A stretch of DNA of 64,000 bases from Pyropia yezoensis (GCA_009829735.1 CM020620.1:27498951-27562950); one strand, 5' to 3'; shown: positions 21,400 to 32,008, counted from the first letter of the stretch. Numbers and translations are program-made. The notes: a model not told the origin generated them from the letters alone.

Positions 21400-22160
21400 A
21401 GGCGCGCGGCGGCTGTCATCCGTCTCGGGATGGGTAGGGCGGCTAGCGGCGGCACCCCCCCCTTCGGGCCGACCAGCCCCACACCCCGTCCTCCCCCGCC
21501 ACTCTCCCGCCACCGACTTCCCGCCACGCTGCGCACGAACGGCGACCGACGGGGGGTGTGTGGCGCCCCCCCTGGGCCCCCCCACGCCGGCGGTCGTGCC
21601 GGCGGTCTGCAGGCAGCGGCCCGGGGGCGACCGCCGGGCGGGGGCAGGGGGGGGGGGGGGGGAAAGCCGCGGTGGGGCGGGGATCGTAGTTCTGTACGCG
21701 CCGCTGCCGGCCGGCGGCTGGTCAGCTCGCCACACTCCTGTAGACGGCCACAGGGCGGTCGCAAGGTATCCAAAAAGAAGGTGGCCGCTCCGACCGAAAC
21801 GCGACCGACGGAGGTGCGTGGCGTCCCCCCTGGTCCCCGCGGTGACGGCCGGCACAGGCACCGGCGGGGAGGGGGCGGGGGGGGGCAACGCCTCGGGGTC
21901 GGCGGGGGTCGTCTGCGTCGTCGCCCGCCGCCCGCCGGGCCGATGCCCCTCCCCCCCCTATAGACGGCCACTATATGGTGGCCGTTGCGCTCCACTGGCG
22001 ATGGACGGGGGTGCGTGGCGGTCTCCCCCCTGGGGCCCCGTTGAGGCGGCGGCCGTAGGCAGCGGCGACCGATGATGCTCGCCGGATGGGGCCGCGGCGC
22101 CGCGGAGGGGGGCGGGGCTCGTCAGCGCCGCTGCCAGCGGCTGGCCAGCTGGCCCGGTGC
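21400..22160 (+). repeat. Block of diverged G+C-rich repeats
   Basis: A unit containing GGCGACCGACGGGGGGTGTG then TGGCGCCCCCCCTGGG recurs, diverged, near 21540, 21800 and 21990. The latter two copies are preceded by TAGACGGCCAC (21743, 21961) and GGTGGCCG(C/T)T. Spacing is about 260 and 190 bases. A CCGCTGCC(G/A)(G/C)C(C/G)GGC(T)GG(C)CAGCT segment appears near 21702 and 22118. A G-run of about 18 lies at 21646-21662. Confidence 0.55.
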
Positions 22161-24012
22161 CTATGTAGAGCCGGCCACGCCAAGGCGGGCGTGGCGGCAG
22201 CTGCCCCCACGCCATAGCGCTGCCACCATCCAAATGGCCACCGCCTCAGTCCTCCCCCTCCGCTCCAACCCGTGCCCCCTCTCGGCAAAAGAGAAAAAAT
22301 CGGCACAGCTGACCAACGGGGATGGCTCGCCGCCGAGTCGCGCCCCTCCGAGAGCGTTTCGGGGTCGACACTGCTGAGAACGGCCCTCCCGCCACTGGCG
22401 GAAAAGGGGCAGGGCGTGGGGCGGGGGGAGGGGGGAGGTGCGTGCCACTCCCAGCTTCCGCCGCGTGGGCTCCGCGACCCGCCGGCCGTCGCGACCTTCC
22501 ATCCCCATTGCGAACGAGCCGCGTCGCCCCGCCGACCGTGGTCCGTCACATTTGTACGCCACAGAGCCCGCGCCACCCCCGCCCCCGGCCCCGAGGTGGC
22601 CCGCGGGGGGGCCCGTCTCGCCGCGGGTGGACGCGTCCTCCCGGTGGGGGAGCGGTGCCCCGCCGCGGGGCGGGTGTGGCGGTCGTCCCCCCCGCGGTGC
22701 TCACCGACGTGGGGGAGGTGCGCGCCCGCCCGCCTCCGCGCCGCGTCACCCAGTAAGGGAACGAGAAGGGCCTCTCTCCCTCTTCTCAACGGAGACAGGC
22801 GACCGTGCAGGGGTGAGCCCGGTAGAGGGGTCCGTTGACAGCCAGAGGGGGGGCGCAACCTTGCGAGAGAGGGGCGTGCCGGAAAACTATGCTGGGGAGA
22901 GAGGTGGCGGGTCGAAAGACGCGCACTGAGAGGGCAGAGAAGACACAGAGGATGGACAGACCCAAGTCACTGCCCGTCGCGCGCACTTCTTAATTTCTGC
23001 TTCGCTTTTCTTCTGACGGTGGCATCCTCCCTCCCGCGAGGCCCTCCACGTCACATCCGATGCATTGTTATCTCCAACGGCCCGCCGCCGCTCCCACCCC
23101 TCCACCCAGGCCTGTGGACCACTCAAGGGAGGTGGGGGAAGAGGGAGGAAAGTCAGGGGGCGGGGGAGCGCCCGGGCTGGAGGCAGCCCCCCCCACCCCG
23201 CTCGGCGCCCCGGCGCGAGAGGTTGGCACCAAGACGGTGCCGCGATGCGCGGTGGGGGGGCGGTCCTGGCCTGCCCACCCCTTGCGCGAGAGCCTGACAG
23301 ATCTGCGGTGCACGCAGCGTCCGTGCGTGGCCCGCTGGCCCGGCCAGCGACCCCATCCGCTGTCATGCATTGGCGCGGCCGGTGGGGGGGTGGCTGCTGG
23401 CTGCCAGGTCAGCAGCAGGATCCCCCTACGGCCCGCGCCCCCGACGCGTTGGAGCCACGTTGCTGGTGGGGACCCACTCTACGTATGTAGCGGGATTTCT
23501 GGCGATCGTATCAGCGGTGCACACTGATAATTGGGGACGATAATTATTTACTGTGAGCGACGCGTTTGAACTTGGAAAGGCGGTAAATTTGCGTGGCGGC
23601 GCTCCCACCTTGGCGCGTGGAACCGCCCGACCGCCAGCCAACCAACGACCGTGGCCAAGACGGAGAACTGCTTTCTCCAGTCTCGACGCCCCTACGCTCC
23701 CCCTACCCGCCCCCCCGCTATTCCCAGTGCACGCCTGTTTTGGCGTCCCTTGCCCCTTGGGCGCGTCTCGAACCCAACTATCCACGCCTTGTTTCACCGG
23801 CGTCTGCCCGCCTCCCCTCCTCTTCGCGGCCGCCACCCGCCTACTGCTTTGGCTGTCCCGCGTCTTCGTCTCGTCCATTGATTACCGAGGGAACGAATCT
23901 CCCTCGGCGGGCACACTCCTATTTCCCCTTCCCCTTCCCCTTCCCCTTGCCCTTCCCCTTGCCCTTCCCTTCCCCATCCCCATCCCCTCTCCTTCTGCTC
24001 CCTTCGCCTCGG
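22161..24012. other. Intergenic, no gene assigned
   Basis: All open frames are G+C-driven and lack domains. 23520-23600 is a short A+T-richer island (GATAATTATTTACTG). At 23925-23990 there is a pyrimidine microsatellite of CCCCTT units broken by CCCTTG and CCCCAT units. This region should contain the promoter of the RCC1-repeat gene. Confidence 0.45.
23925..23990 (+). repeat. (CCCCTT)n microsatellite
   Basis: Direct reading shows about ten hexamer units of CCCCTT with variants. It is pyrimidine-pure over most of its length. Confidence 0.8.
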
Positions 24013-25569
24013 ATGCGTGGCTGGCGGCGGGTGCCTTCGTCTTCCCTTCCATGGACCGCCCGCCGCTGCGGCATTCTGGCTGGCGGCCCGGGGCGGCGTG
24101 TCCCCTCGGCCGCGTCCGCCCCCTGCCTGTCTTGTGTTTCTCTGGGGGCACCGGGTAAAACTGCCCCCACACTCCATGCCCAGTGGCAGGCGTCGTCGTC
24201 GACGTCGGCGGCAGCGCCGCCCCCCCCGCCGCCGCCGCCGCCGCCAACACCCTTCCCCCCGCCCCTCTACGCGTGGGGCGTTGCCGACGACGGGCGGCTC
24301 GGGGTGGACCCCACCACCCTTACCGATGAGACCGACACGGTCGGCGCCGCGGCGCACACCCCCACCCGCGTGTTCGGCCTACACGGGGTGGGCGTGGCGG
24401 CGGCGGCGGCGGGCGCGGGGCACTCGCTGGTCCTCGACACCACCGGGGTGGTGTGGAGCTGGGGGCTCGGCGGGGATGGTCAGCTGGGCCACGGCGACTG
24501 GGCGTCGGACTGGGTGCCGCGGCCATTGCCGTCGGCGGCGCTGGGCGGGGACGCTGCGGGGGGGGTGGTGGCCATCGCGGCGGGCGCCCGGCACTCGCTC
24601 GTCGCCACCGCCGACGGGGGGGTGTGGGCGTTTGGGAGCAACGTGGCGGGGCAGCTGGGCCTGACGTCCGCGGTGGGTGGGGACAATGGCGACGGCGGCA
24701 GCGGCAACGGCAGCGGCTGGCGGTCGACCTTTTTTGGCGCCCGTGCGCCGCGGTCGGTGGCGACGCCCACCCGCATCCACGGGCTGGCGGCCGTGCCCAT
24801 TGTCAGCGTGGCCGCGGGCGACGCCTTTTCCGTCGCCCTGTCGGCCGACGGCGGCGTCTACACGTTTGGCGCGTCCGAGTCGGGGCAGCTGGGCCACGGC
24901 CTCCCGCCCGGCGCGCGGTCCCTGTGGGTGCCCCTCCCGTCGCTGGTGCCCGCGGCGGGCGCCGCCGCCGCCCCGCGGCGCGTGCGGTCCCTGGCCGGCG
25001 AGGCGGTCGCCGCCGTCGCGGCGGGCCCCGCCCACGCGGTTGCGCTCACCCGCGACGGGGAGGCACTCTCCTGGGGCGCCGGCCGCGGCTGGGCGCACGC
25101 CGCCCCCGGCGCGGGGGAGGCCGACGCGGGCGAGCCGGCCCCCGTGGCGGGCCTGGCGGGGGTGGCGGTGGCCAAGGTGTCCCCCGGCGGCGCCCACACG
25201 CTCGCCCTGACGACGGGGGGGGAGGTCCTCGCCTGGGGCGCCGACCCCGCCGGCTGCCTCGGCCGCGGCACCACGGGGACGGTCGACCCGGCGGGCCTGC
25301 CGTCGGCCGCCCCGCCGCCGGCGTGGGAGGCCCGCGGGGGGGAGGTGACGCCCGTGCCACTGCCCACCGCGGCGGTGGATGTGGCGGCGGGGTGGGGGTT
25401 TGGGCTGGCGGTGACCCGGGGAGGGGCGGCGTACGCGTGGGGCGGCGGCGGCGGGGGGGTGCTGGGCCACGGCGACGCCACCGACCGGTGGGCGCCCGCG
25501 CGGGTGGCGGGGGGGGTCGGCCCGCTGCGGCGAGTCACCGCGGGGTTCGCGCACGTGCTGGCGTTCTAG
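24013..25569 (+). CDS. RCC1-repeat (beta-propeller) protein
   Basis: The product of about 518 residues is built of RCC1 repeats (regulator of chromosome condensation 1 type), which fold into a seven-bladed propeller. Repeats show the usual G-x-V-W-x-W/F-G-x-G-x-x-G-Q-L-G-x-G pattern: PLYAWGVADDGRLG, GVVWSWGLGGDGQLGHG, GGVWAFGSNVAGQLG, GGVYTFGASESGQLGHG, EALSWGAGRGW, EVLAWGADPAGCLGRG and AAYAWGGGGGGVLGHG, each followed by a (V/I)xxVAAGxxHSLAL-like strand. A glycine-rich insert (about 24675-24720) lengthens one blade. The start is uncertain: 24013 gives an Arg-rich leader with a poly-Pro stretch, while the same frame is open back to an ATG at 23593. RCC1-like proteins include Ran exchange factors, UVR8-like receptors and organellar proteins; the substrate cannot be told from sequence. 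A partial decayed copy is at 3771-4145. Confidence 0.85.
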   Translation: MRGWRRVPSSSLPWTARRCGILAGGPGRRVPSAASAPCLSCVSLGAPGKTAPTLHAQWQASSSTSAAAPPPPPPPPPPTPFPPPLYAWGVADDGRLGVDPTTLTDETDTVGAAAHTPTRVFGLHGVGVAAAAAGAGHSLVLDTTGVVWSWGLGGDGQLGHGDWASDWVPRPLPSAALGGDAAGGVVAIAAGARHSLVATADGGVWAFGSNVAGQLGLTSAVGGDNGDGGSGNGSGWRSTFFGARAPRSVATPTRIHGLAAVPIVSVAAGDAFSVALSADGGVYTFGASESGQLGHGLPPGARSLWVPLPSLVPAAGAAAAPRRVRSLAGEAVAAVAAGPAHAVALTRDGEALSWGAGRGWAHAAPGAGEADAGEPAPVAGLAGVAVAKVSPGGAHTLALTTGGEVLAWGADPAGCLGRGTTGTVDPAGLPSAAPPPAWEARGGEVTPVPLPTAAVDVAAGWGFGLAVTRGGAAYAWGGGGGGVLGHGDATDRWAPARVAGGVGPLRRVTAGFAHVLAF

Positions 25570-26038
25570 TAGAAGAGGGGGCAGGGGCGGAATGGACTGC
25601 CGCGCCCTCGCGGGATGCCTGCCGGGCGCGGCGGGGACTGCCGCCCACGCGATGCCTCGGGGTGCGGGATACCCGCGATGGTAGCGGCCGCCCGATGTCA
25701 GCCGCCGCACTGTGTCGCATGGCCCAGGCCGGGCGGGCGGCGGCTGCCTGTCCATCCGGACAGACACGCACATCGCCAGAAAAGAAAAAGAGTACCCAGC
25801 GAAACGCCTTCACAGACACAGACACCCCCCTCCCATCGACACGGTCTGGCGGGCAGAGAGAAGGAAGAAAAATAGGGCGCCACGTGCAACCACGTGATGG
25901 CATACCCACCCCACCAGCAAAAGGGTCACCGAAAAGACCCTCCCCCGCTGCGGCGGCCGGCCGGCAACGCCCCGCCAGCCAAAGACCCCGCCGGCCACGG
26001 CGCGGCGCCCCTCCCCCTGATCTCCCCCGCGCGCCACG
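25570..26038. other. Intergenic between convergent RCC1 and OTU genes
   Basis: No gene is seen. It holds the two 3' flanks. An AGAAAAGAAAAAGAG purine tract is at 25780-25795. Confidence 0.5.
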
Positions 26039-28306
26039 TCAGATGCGCAGCGCTGGCTGCGCGCGCGTCGGCTGCAGGCGGATCTCATCGACCTCCTCCG
26101 CCCCGCCGTCGTCCCCTTCCGCGGCCGGCGGCGACGGGCTGCCGGTGCCCCGCCGCCGCCGCCGCGCAGCGGCGCGCGCGGAGCGGCGGCGGACGCCCGC
26201 CGCGGCGGCGCGGTCGGCCAGCTTGCGGACGGGGGAGGGGGTGGCCGACGCGGCCACGTCGCTGAGGCGGCGCTTGGTCCGCGACTCGGGGGTGGCGGCG
26301 GCGGCGAGGCGTGGGGGAGGGGGGGTCGGCGGAGGGAGGCGCTGGCCGGGCGGGGAGGAGGGGGGGGTGTCCCCGCTGGCTGCTTTGCGGGGCGTGCCGG
26401 TGACGGCGGCAACGGCGGCGGCGGCAGAGGCGAGGGTGGCAAAGGGGGCGGGTCCCGCGGCGGGAGGAGCCGCCGCCGTCGCTGCCGCCGCCGTCGCTGC
26501 CGCCGCCGCAGGCGCATCGTCGGCCGTCGCACCGTCGAGGAGGATGATGGGCGTGCCGTCAGCCGCCACGGCCGAGACGGGCCCAGGGGAGGCGGCCGCC
26601 GCGGCGACTTGCCCTGAGCCCCGTGGCGGCGACGGTGGTGGTGGCGGTGCGCCGCCGCCCGCGCTCAGTACCGCCACAGCCGCGTCCACGTCGCCCTCAC
26701 AGTCTGCCAGCATCGCCGCGGCGACCGCGTCGGCCACCGCCGCCCGCCGGGCCACGGCCGCCACGTCCGCGGCGGTGGCCGCTTCGGCGGCGGCCGCGGC
26801 GGCGGCGGCGGCGGTGGCTGCCACCGCCGCGGCGGTCGGGGGGGCGCCCAGGGCCGGGTGATTGGCGGGCCGCCCCGCCCGCGACGCCGCGGCGCGCTTG
26901 CCCCCCTTGCCCTTGCCGCCCTTGCCGCCGCCGCCGCCACCACCCTTGCCGCCCTTGCTGCCGCCTCCGCTGCCCCCTGGTTCACCCCCCCCCTGCTCGG
27001 CATCCTCTGGCGGCTCCCCCGCCGGCCGTACCGACGCGTAGTGCTCGCCCGACACGTACGTCAGGTGCACGGCGGGCGCGGTCGCGGCGGGGAAGTTGGC
27101 AATGTCGAGGGAGGGGGCACCCAGCCGGTGGATCCGAATGTTCACGCGGAGCACCTGGCTAATGGCTTGGATCTGTGGGGGGAAGGGGGACAAGGACGGG
27201 TGGTAGTGGGGGTGGGGGCGGGTCGACCATGAGAGGGCACGGGCAGGCACACGGGAACGGTTCATGACAACAGGGCCGACAAGCGGTTGGCATGGTGGGA
27301 GCGGGCGGACCAGGTTGAACGCACGAGGAGAACCGGGGGGCGAGGGAGGGGGGGGGCACAGCAATCGAGAGCACACAGAAGAGAGATACAGCGAGTCGCA
27401 CAGTGGAACCGTACACACATCAGCAGCGGCCCGGAAGGAGCAAACGTGCACGCGCGCACAAGTGCTCTGCAGCAGGGGCGGACGCATCGGCACCAGGGTG
27501 CCGTGCCCGCCACGCAACACACCCGACGGCCAGCGGGGACGACGGCGTCGGCGTGGGCACACCCCCCGTACCCCAGACAGACCTGAAACCCAAAAAAGCA
27601 AGCCAGAGGGATGCAGCTGCGCACACCGGACGCACCCTGCCCCCTCGCTCCCTCCCCCCCCCCACCCCCGCCTGCTAAACCGCTCACTGTCCCCCAGTCC
27701 GTACACAACAAGCAAAAGAGGCCACCCTTCCCCCGTCCCCCTCACCTCCCTCTCCAAACGCACCTCCAAGTTGCCCGCCCACCGCCCATCCCGCCGCATC
27801 CCCGCCACATACGTCTCGTACGTGGAGGGCCCGTCGTAAAAGGGCATAAAGTCTTCCGGGTGCTCCGCCATCCAGTCGCACACGCGGGCGCGGTAGGAGG
27901 CATGCGCGGCGGGCTCGCCCAGCTGGTCCGCCACTGCCCGGAACAAGCAGTTGCCGTCGGGCGCCACGTCGCGCACGGCGAGCGCCGACAGCGCCAGCTG
28001 GGTGCGGAGGCGCCCCAGCTCGGCCGCCCGCCGCGCCGCGCCGCGGCGGCCACCCCCATCGCTGCTGCCGCTGGTGGTGGTGGTGGTGTTGTTGGTGGTA
28101 GTGGTGGTGGTGGTGGAAATGCTGCCACCCCCGTCGCTGCTGTCCGTGGGGGAGGGCGGCGGGCGGCGCCGCCGGGAGGGCGCCTTCTTTTTGGCGCCCC
28201 CGCGACTGCTGCCGCCTCCACCCGCGCTGCCGCCGCCGCGGGCCTTCTTGGACGTGGCCGTGGTGGTGGCGCCGCGAGCACCGCGGCCACCGCCGCCGCG
28301 CGCCAT
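26039..28306 (-). CDS. OTU-domain deubiquitinase (OTUD3-like), one intron
   Basis: Exon 1 is 28306-27764 (181 codons) and exon 2 is 27172-26039; joined they give 558 residues. The OTU cysteine-protease core spans the splice: DGNCLFRAVADQL with catalytic Cys120 and Asp117, YETYVAGMRRDGRWAGNLE at the end of exon 1, then IQAISQVLRVNIRIH and GEHYASVR with His225 in exon 2. Donor GTGCGT and acceptor CCCACAG fit, both in phase 0. A UBA-like helix set follows (VADAVAAAMLADCEGDVDAAVAVLS), as in OTUD3. The N-terminus is Gly/Lys/Arg-rich with a Thr run, and the C-terminal third is low complexity with basic stretches (RRRSARAAARRRRRG) that could act as a nuclear signal. OTU enzymes cut ubiquitin chains. 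Oddly, the 591-base intron is divisible by three and has no in-frame stop. Confidence 0.85.
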   Translation of the reverse strand: MARGGGGRGARGATTTATSKKARGGGSAGGGGSSRGGAKKKAPSRRRRPPPSPTDSSDGGGSISTTTTTTTNNTTTTTSGSSDGGGRRGAARRAAELGRLRTQLALSALAVRDVAPDGNCLFRAVADQLGEPAAHASYRARVCDWMAEHPEDFMPFYDGPSTYETYVAGMRRDGRWAGNLEVRLEREVRGTGEGWPLLLVVYGLGDSERFSRRGWGGGGSEGAGCVRCAQLHPSGLLFWVSGLSGVRGVCPRRRRRPRWPSGVLRGGHGTLVPMRPPLLQSTCARVHVCSFRAAADVCTVPLCDSLYLSSVCSRLLCPPPPSPPGSPRAFNLVRPLPPCQPLVGPVVMNRSRVPARALSWSTRPHPHYHPSLSPFPPQIQAISQVLRVNIRIHRLGAPSLDIANFPAATAPAVHLTYVSGEHYASVRPAGEPPEDAEQGGGEPGGSGGGSKGGKGGGGGGGKGGKGKGGKRAAASRAGRPANHPALGAPPTAAAVAATAAAAAAAAAEAATAADVAAVARRAAVADAVAAAMLADCEGDVDAAVAVLSAGGGAPPPPPSPPRGSGQVAAAAASPGPVSAVAADGTPIILLDGATADDAPAAAAATAAAATAAAPPAAGPAPFATLASAAAAVAAVTGTPRKAASGDTPPSSPPGQRLPPPTPPPPRLAAAATPESRTKRRLSDVAASATPSPVRKLADRAAAAGVRRRSARAAARRRRRGTGSPSPPAAEGDDGGAEEVDEIRLQPTRAQPALRI
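27173..27763 (-). other. Intron of the OTU gene, open in frame
   Basis: Boundaries are GTGCGT at 27763 and CACAG at 27173, placed where the OTU fold's conserved blocks break. Length 591 is a multiple of three and the exon frame continues without a stop, so a retained intron would add 197 residues inside the catalytic domain. Confidence 0.7.
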
Positions 28307-29715
28307 GCACCTAGGACACAGTGGGAGACACGGACAAGGGGGGAGAGGGGGAAGGCGAATAAACGGCCGCCGAAAAAGGGCCAGAGCGTTCGTGGGGAGG
28401 GAGGAGGGGGGGGTGTCGTCTTCCGGGCAGGAATGGAAGGACAGCGATAAAGCGTGCGATGGGGGTGGGTGGGTGGTGTGGGGGGGGGGAGCCGCGGCAA
28501 GTGGGAGCGCGGCAGGGGAGGGCGGTGTGCGTGGGGGCGGCGGCGACCCCCGACGGAGGGGGGACCGCGTCGCGTCGCGGAAGCCAACCACAAGGTGGGC
28601 AGCGGCAGCACGCGCGAGGGGGTGTGGCGGGTTGGGGTTGCAGTCGAGCGCATGTAGGGGGGGGCAACGGCCTGCAGCCGACTGTGACGCTCGGAGGGCA
28701 CAGGAGCGTGTGAGCCGCGTTGACGATGCGGGACCTGAAATAAATATGTATATGATGGACGTGACAAGTAGCGCTTGGTAGCCATGATGTGGAGCACCAA
28801 TGGTATGCACAAGCGGTACGAGGCGACGAATGTGAAGATGGGGATTCGGCTTCGATGGTCAAAGTTCATGCTTTCCATTCGTCTGGTTCGTCGCCAGTCC
28901 TCGAGTCAGCGGCAGCGACGACCCTCCCCCGCCCGACACGCCTAGTACACGAAGACACGGCAGCCTCCATCGCAAGCAAAACTATATCAACGCCGCCTTG
29001 CAGAAGAGTCTCCGCTTCTTCCTTGCTGATCACACCCTTCTTCGATGAGCATTGCGCCTATGCCCGGAGGCATGGGCAAAAGGGACAGCAGGGTGGAGAG
29101 GGCAGGAAGGGAAGGAAATAGAGAAGAGAAACGAGAAGCGCGTTAGAAACCAAGCTGTTGAATGAGGAAGTGCTCGAGACAGGTGTACTTCACAGAGCCG
29201 CACCCGCCCGGCATGCATGAGGCGCTCACGTTCCGGTCGTCGACGGGAGTCTGCAGTCCGCCTCGAGATATACAGGCTCTCTGATCGATGCCCCTAGACT
29301 CACGCTTGGCACAAGAAGAGAGCACGATGCACTGAGAGATCGGTCGGAGCCGGCGGGGCGAGACTCGTGGCGGCAACTGAAGAGACAATGTGGACGTCGC
29401 GGCGTGGTCTGAGTACCATGTGGATAGGAAGAGGGCGGCCGAAGAGAACGGCTGGGGCTCAGGAAGCCTACCAACGGCATCACAGCCAGCCTTGATGGCG
29501 TGCGCTCGAGCTGTAGGGAGGGGGGTGCCCCACAGGACCTTGGGACCACTGCTGCTATGAATGCACCAATTTTTAGGCCGACCGACTCACTCGGGAGCCT
29601 AAATGTTGAAGCGCATCACACTCATATGTGTATGAGCCAAAACAACGGCACACCAATATTCACTTCGAAAGTATACTTGGCTGATGAAGTCACTGTTGAC
29701 CAATAGCATTATTGG
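28307..29715. other. Intergenic, OTU upstream region
   Basis: No gene is supported. The first 350 bases are C/G-rich and hold the OTU promoter. Around 28740-28790 and 29540-29700 the sequence is more A+T-rich. Short frames on both strands lack recognisable features. Confidence 0.4.
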
Positions 29716-30471
29716 CTAGTAAAGCACATCCCTGGCATAGCTCAGGAATGAAATCCGCGCAGTGCCGCCCATTGGCCCCACACCGACAATGTCCGTCACA
29801 GCCTCGTTGCCGCCCGCCCAGGGTGAAAAGCGAGCTTTCTGTGGCGGATCTCGGCGCCCTCCGGAGGCCCTCGAGTCGGCGGGCGCGTGGAGCGTCCACG
29901 ACGGAGGGCCGGTGGTCAGGGGAACAGGGGAACAGGGGAGGCGCTTGGAGGCCGTGCCGCCCATGACGTCGGCCCGGACCGCCCGCTGCGGGGCGGCCAT
30001 CCCCAGCGAATGATCGTGACTGGCATAGAGGAGGACCGTCGTGTCGGTCGCCTTCCCCTCACCACCTCTCCCCTCACCGCTGCGCTGACGCCCTGCCATA
30101 CTCCCTGAGTTCGAGAGCGCCCAGGTTGGCGGGAGTGGCCTCCCTCCCGTCACTGAGGGGAGTCCGCGACGCGGCGGCTGGTCTCCGCCAGAAAGCTGGG
30201 AGCGCTGTCGCCATATGTCCACTGGTGCGTACCTGATGCCGCTGCTTGTCACGTCTGCCTCTGCTGACCCTGCAATGACACCAGCTGGTGCCGACGCTGA
30301 CGCCAGCACCGCCGCTGCCGTCGATGTCGCTACTGCCGGCAATGCCACCGACGCTGCCGCCGCCGCTGCTGCTCCTGCTGTTGCCACCGGCCGGTCACCG
30401 TCACTGCTGCCATCATCCGCCTGATAATGCAAAATCATACTGGCAATGTCGTCAATTTGTTGTTGCGACAT
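29716..30471 (-). CDS. Hypothetical protein
   Basis: A 251-codon frame on the minus strand beginning MSQQQIDDIASMILHYQADD. It continues with an Ala/Thr/Val-rich stretch (about residues 28-70) and a Gly/Arg/Pro-rich remainder without a domain. Upstream in the same strand, variants of the peptide DIAS(M/L)M(S/T)LQQQ recur because the DNA is a short tandem repeat (30430-30567). The start lies inside this repeat. Coding status is uncertain. Confidence 0.3.
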   Translation of the reverse strand: MSQQQIDDIASMILHYQADDGSSDGDRPVATAGAAAAAAASVALPAVATSTAAAVLASASAPAGVIAGSAEADVTSSGIRYAPVDIWRQRSQLSGGDQPPRRGLPSVTGGRPLPPTWALSNSGSMAGRQRSGEGRGGEGKATDTTVLLYASHDHSLGMAAPQRAVRADVMGGTASKRLPCSPVPLTTGPPSWTLHAPADSRASGGRRDPPQKARFSPWAGGNEAVTDIVGVGPMGGTARISFLSYARDVLY

Positions 30472-30567
30472 CAGGCTGGCTATGTCGACAGTCTGATGAT
30501 AGATAACCAGTCTTATAGTACACTATCAGTCTGTTGTTGCAACGTCATACTGGCAATGCCCTCAGTT
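30430..30567. repeat. Short tandem repeat, three copies
   Basis: Three diverged copies of a unit like GTTGTTGCAACGTCATACTG followed by GCAATG(T/C)C are seen near 30432-30460, 30462-30497 and 30532-30567. The middle copy reads GTTGTTGCGACATCAGGCTG. The unit also carries CTATCAGTCTG/CAGTCTGATGAT pieces. Confidence 0.6.
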
Positions 30568-32008
30568 TCCGCGGCTGTGGTGCGCCATTGCGCAAGCTAC
30601 ACCTGAGGTGGGGGGTGCTGGGGCGGCATCAAAGTGCATCCTGCATGTGGCCCATGGTGTTGAGCGTGCCCCAGGAATGCGAGTGTGCCCGCTGTCCTAC
30701 AGGGCCTTGCTGCTGTACCTTGTCGTTGTCTTTTCTTTCTATTCATTGCCCGTGGAGGAACGCGCGGCCGTGGTGGTGTGCCTCTGTCTCAGCCCCGCTC
30801 GACCTTCCGCCAAAAAAAGAGGTGGGACGGGCGGGGGCACGCACCCTGACGGGACGCGCCCCGCGACAGGCCGGTCGTTGGCTATCCCTGCCGTGGTGGG
30901 CGCAGCTTCGTAAGAGTTGAAGACTCGCCTCTGCACTCCCGGCTACCTACATATCATCGGGATATGTGGCACAAGCCGACTCGGGTGCTTCGACGGCCGC
31001 GCCGCTCAGTCCATTGGGGGGGGCCGCCTGCAGGCTGGCGGAGTGGCCACCGGGCTCCAGCAGCCGGCAGTCTGTTTGCCCCGCGCCCTTTTTTCAACAT
31101 TTAGGGCGTGCCAATGGGCGATTTTCACTCTCGCTGAACGCCGCCTCGCCATGCTGTCCACTCACAGGGCCTGAGAGGATGTGTAAGGGGGGTCACTGAC
31201 AAACTGTGGGCGCCGGTCCCTACATCGGTTTTCGTCGCCGCCCCAAATTATTTTCACCTGGCTGGCGCCAATCAATGGGGCAGCGCTCTGGCAGCAGGCA
31301 GGCACCAGCACCTGGGCAGACAGGCGTCGCCGAGGCCTGTGCGAGCCCCCCCCCGCCCCCTCCCCTCCCCCGCCAGGCCCGCCACCACACCCCTCTCGTC
31401 GCCCCCTCCCCATCTTCCTCTCCCCTCCCTCTTGTCATCCCGCGGCGGCCGTCGCTGTGCGTGCACACACGCCGCCGCGGCGAGAGAGGGGGGGGGGGTG
31501 TGCCGCCGCCGGCAGTGGGCAGGTGCGCACGTCCCTCGGGGTTTGTTGGGGGGGGGGGGGGAGGGAGGGCAAGGGCAAGACGACCTGCGAGCGGTGCATC
31601 CATTCCACCCCCCCCCCCTCCTTTGTTGGGGAGCGGGGCGCCCTCGGCTCCGGTTTTTTTTTTTTTGCCATCTTCTCTTTTCCGTCCCTTGTCGGTAGCG
31701 GCGGGTGTGTCCGCATCGTCATCGCCCCGCGCGTCGCTGCGGGGCCCTGCTCGTCGAACGTTTTTCCTTTGCTTCGTTTTTTTTTTGGACCTTGCCGCTG
31801 CGGGTTGTCTCGCTGCCGTTGTTTTGCGCTCTACCTGTATCGTCAGTGGTACTCCCGTTGTAACGCTCTCCGTTGGCTACCAGCTGTGCCTGCCCGACCT
31901 CGGGCTAGCTCGGCCTGGGTGAGGGGGGGGGGGGGGGGGGGGGGGTGCGTGTGGGGCAAAGGGCCGGCTGAGGGGTGAGGGTGCCTGGGGTGCGTGGGGG
32001 GGCCGATC
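30568..32008. other. Intergenic, upstream of PIP5K
   Basis: No gene is supported. It has strong homopolymers: G-run at 31490-31498, G-run near 31549-31560, T-run near 31657-31668 and a 23-base G-run at 31923-31945 just before the PIP5K gene. A C/T-rich strip at 31350-31440 precedes them. Long frames here are Pro/Gly artefacts. Confidence 0.4.
31923..31945 (+). repeat. Poly-G run of 23
   Basis: Twenty-three consecutive G residues directly upstream of the PIP5K coding region. Such runs can form G-quadruplexes and are prone to length errors in sequencing. Confidence 0.85.

Noticed and set aside
21155..22075. 306-codon plus-strand frame in the G-rich spacer
   Set aside because: Entirely composition-driven (Gly/Arg/Pro), covers diverged repeats, and opposite-strand frames are equally long.
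24453..26861. 802-codon plus-strand frame overlapping the RCC1 and OTU genes
   Set aside because: It is a shifted-frame shadow of the RCC1 gene continuing antisense through the OTU gene; Gly/Arg-rich with no domain, while both true genes have conserved motifs.
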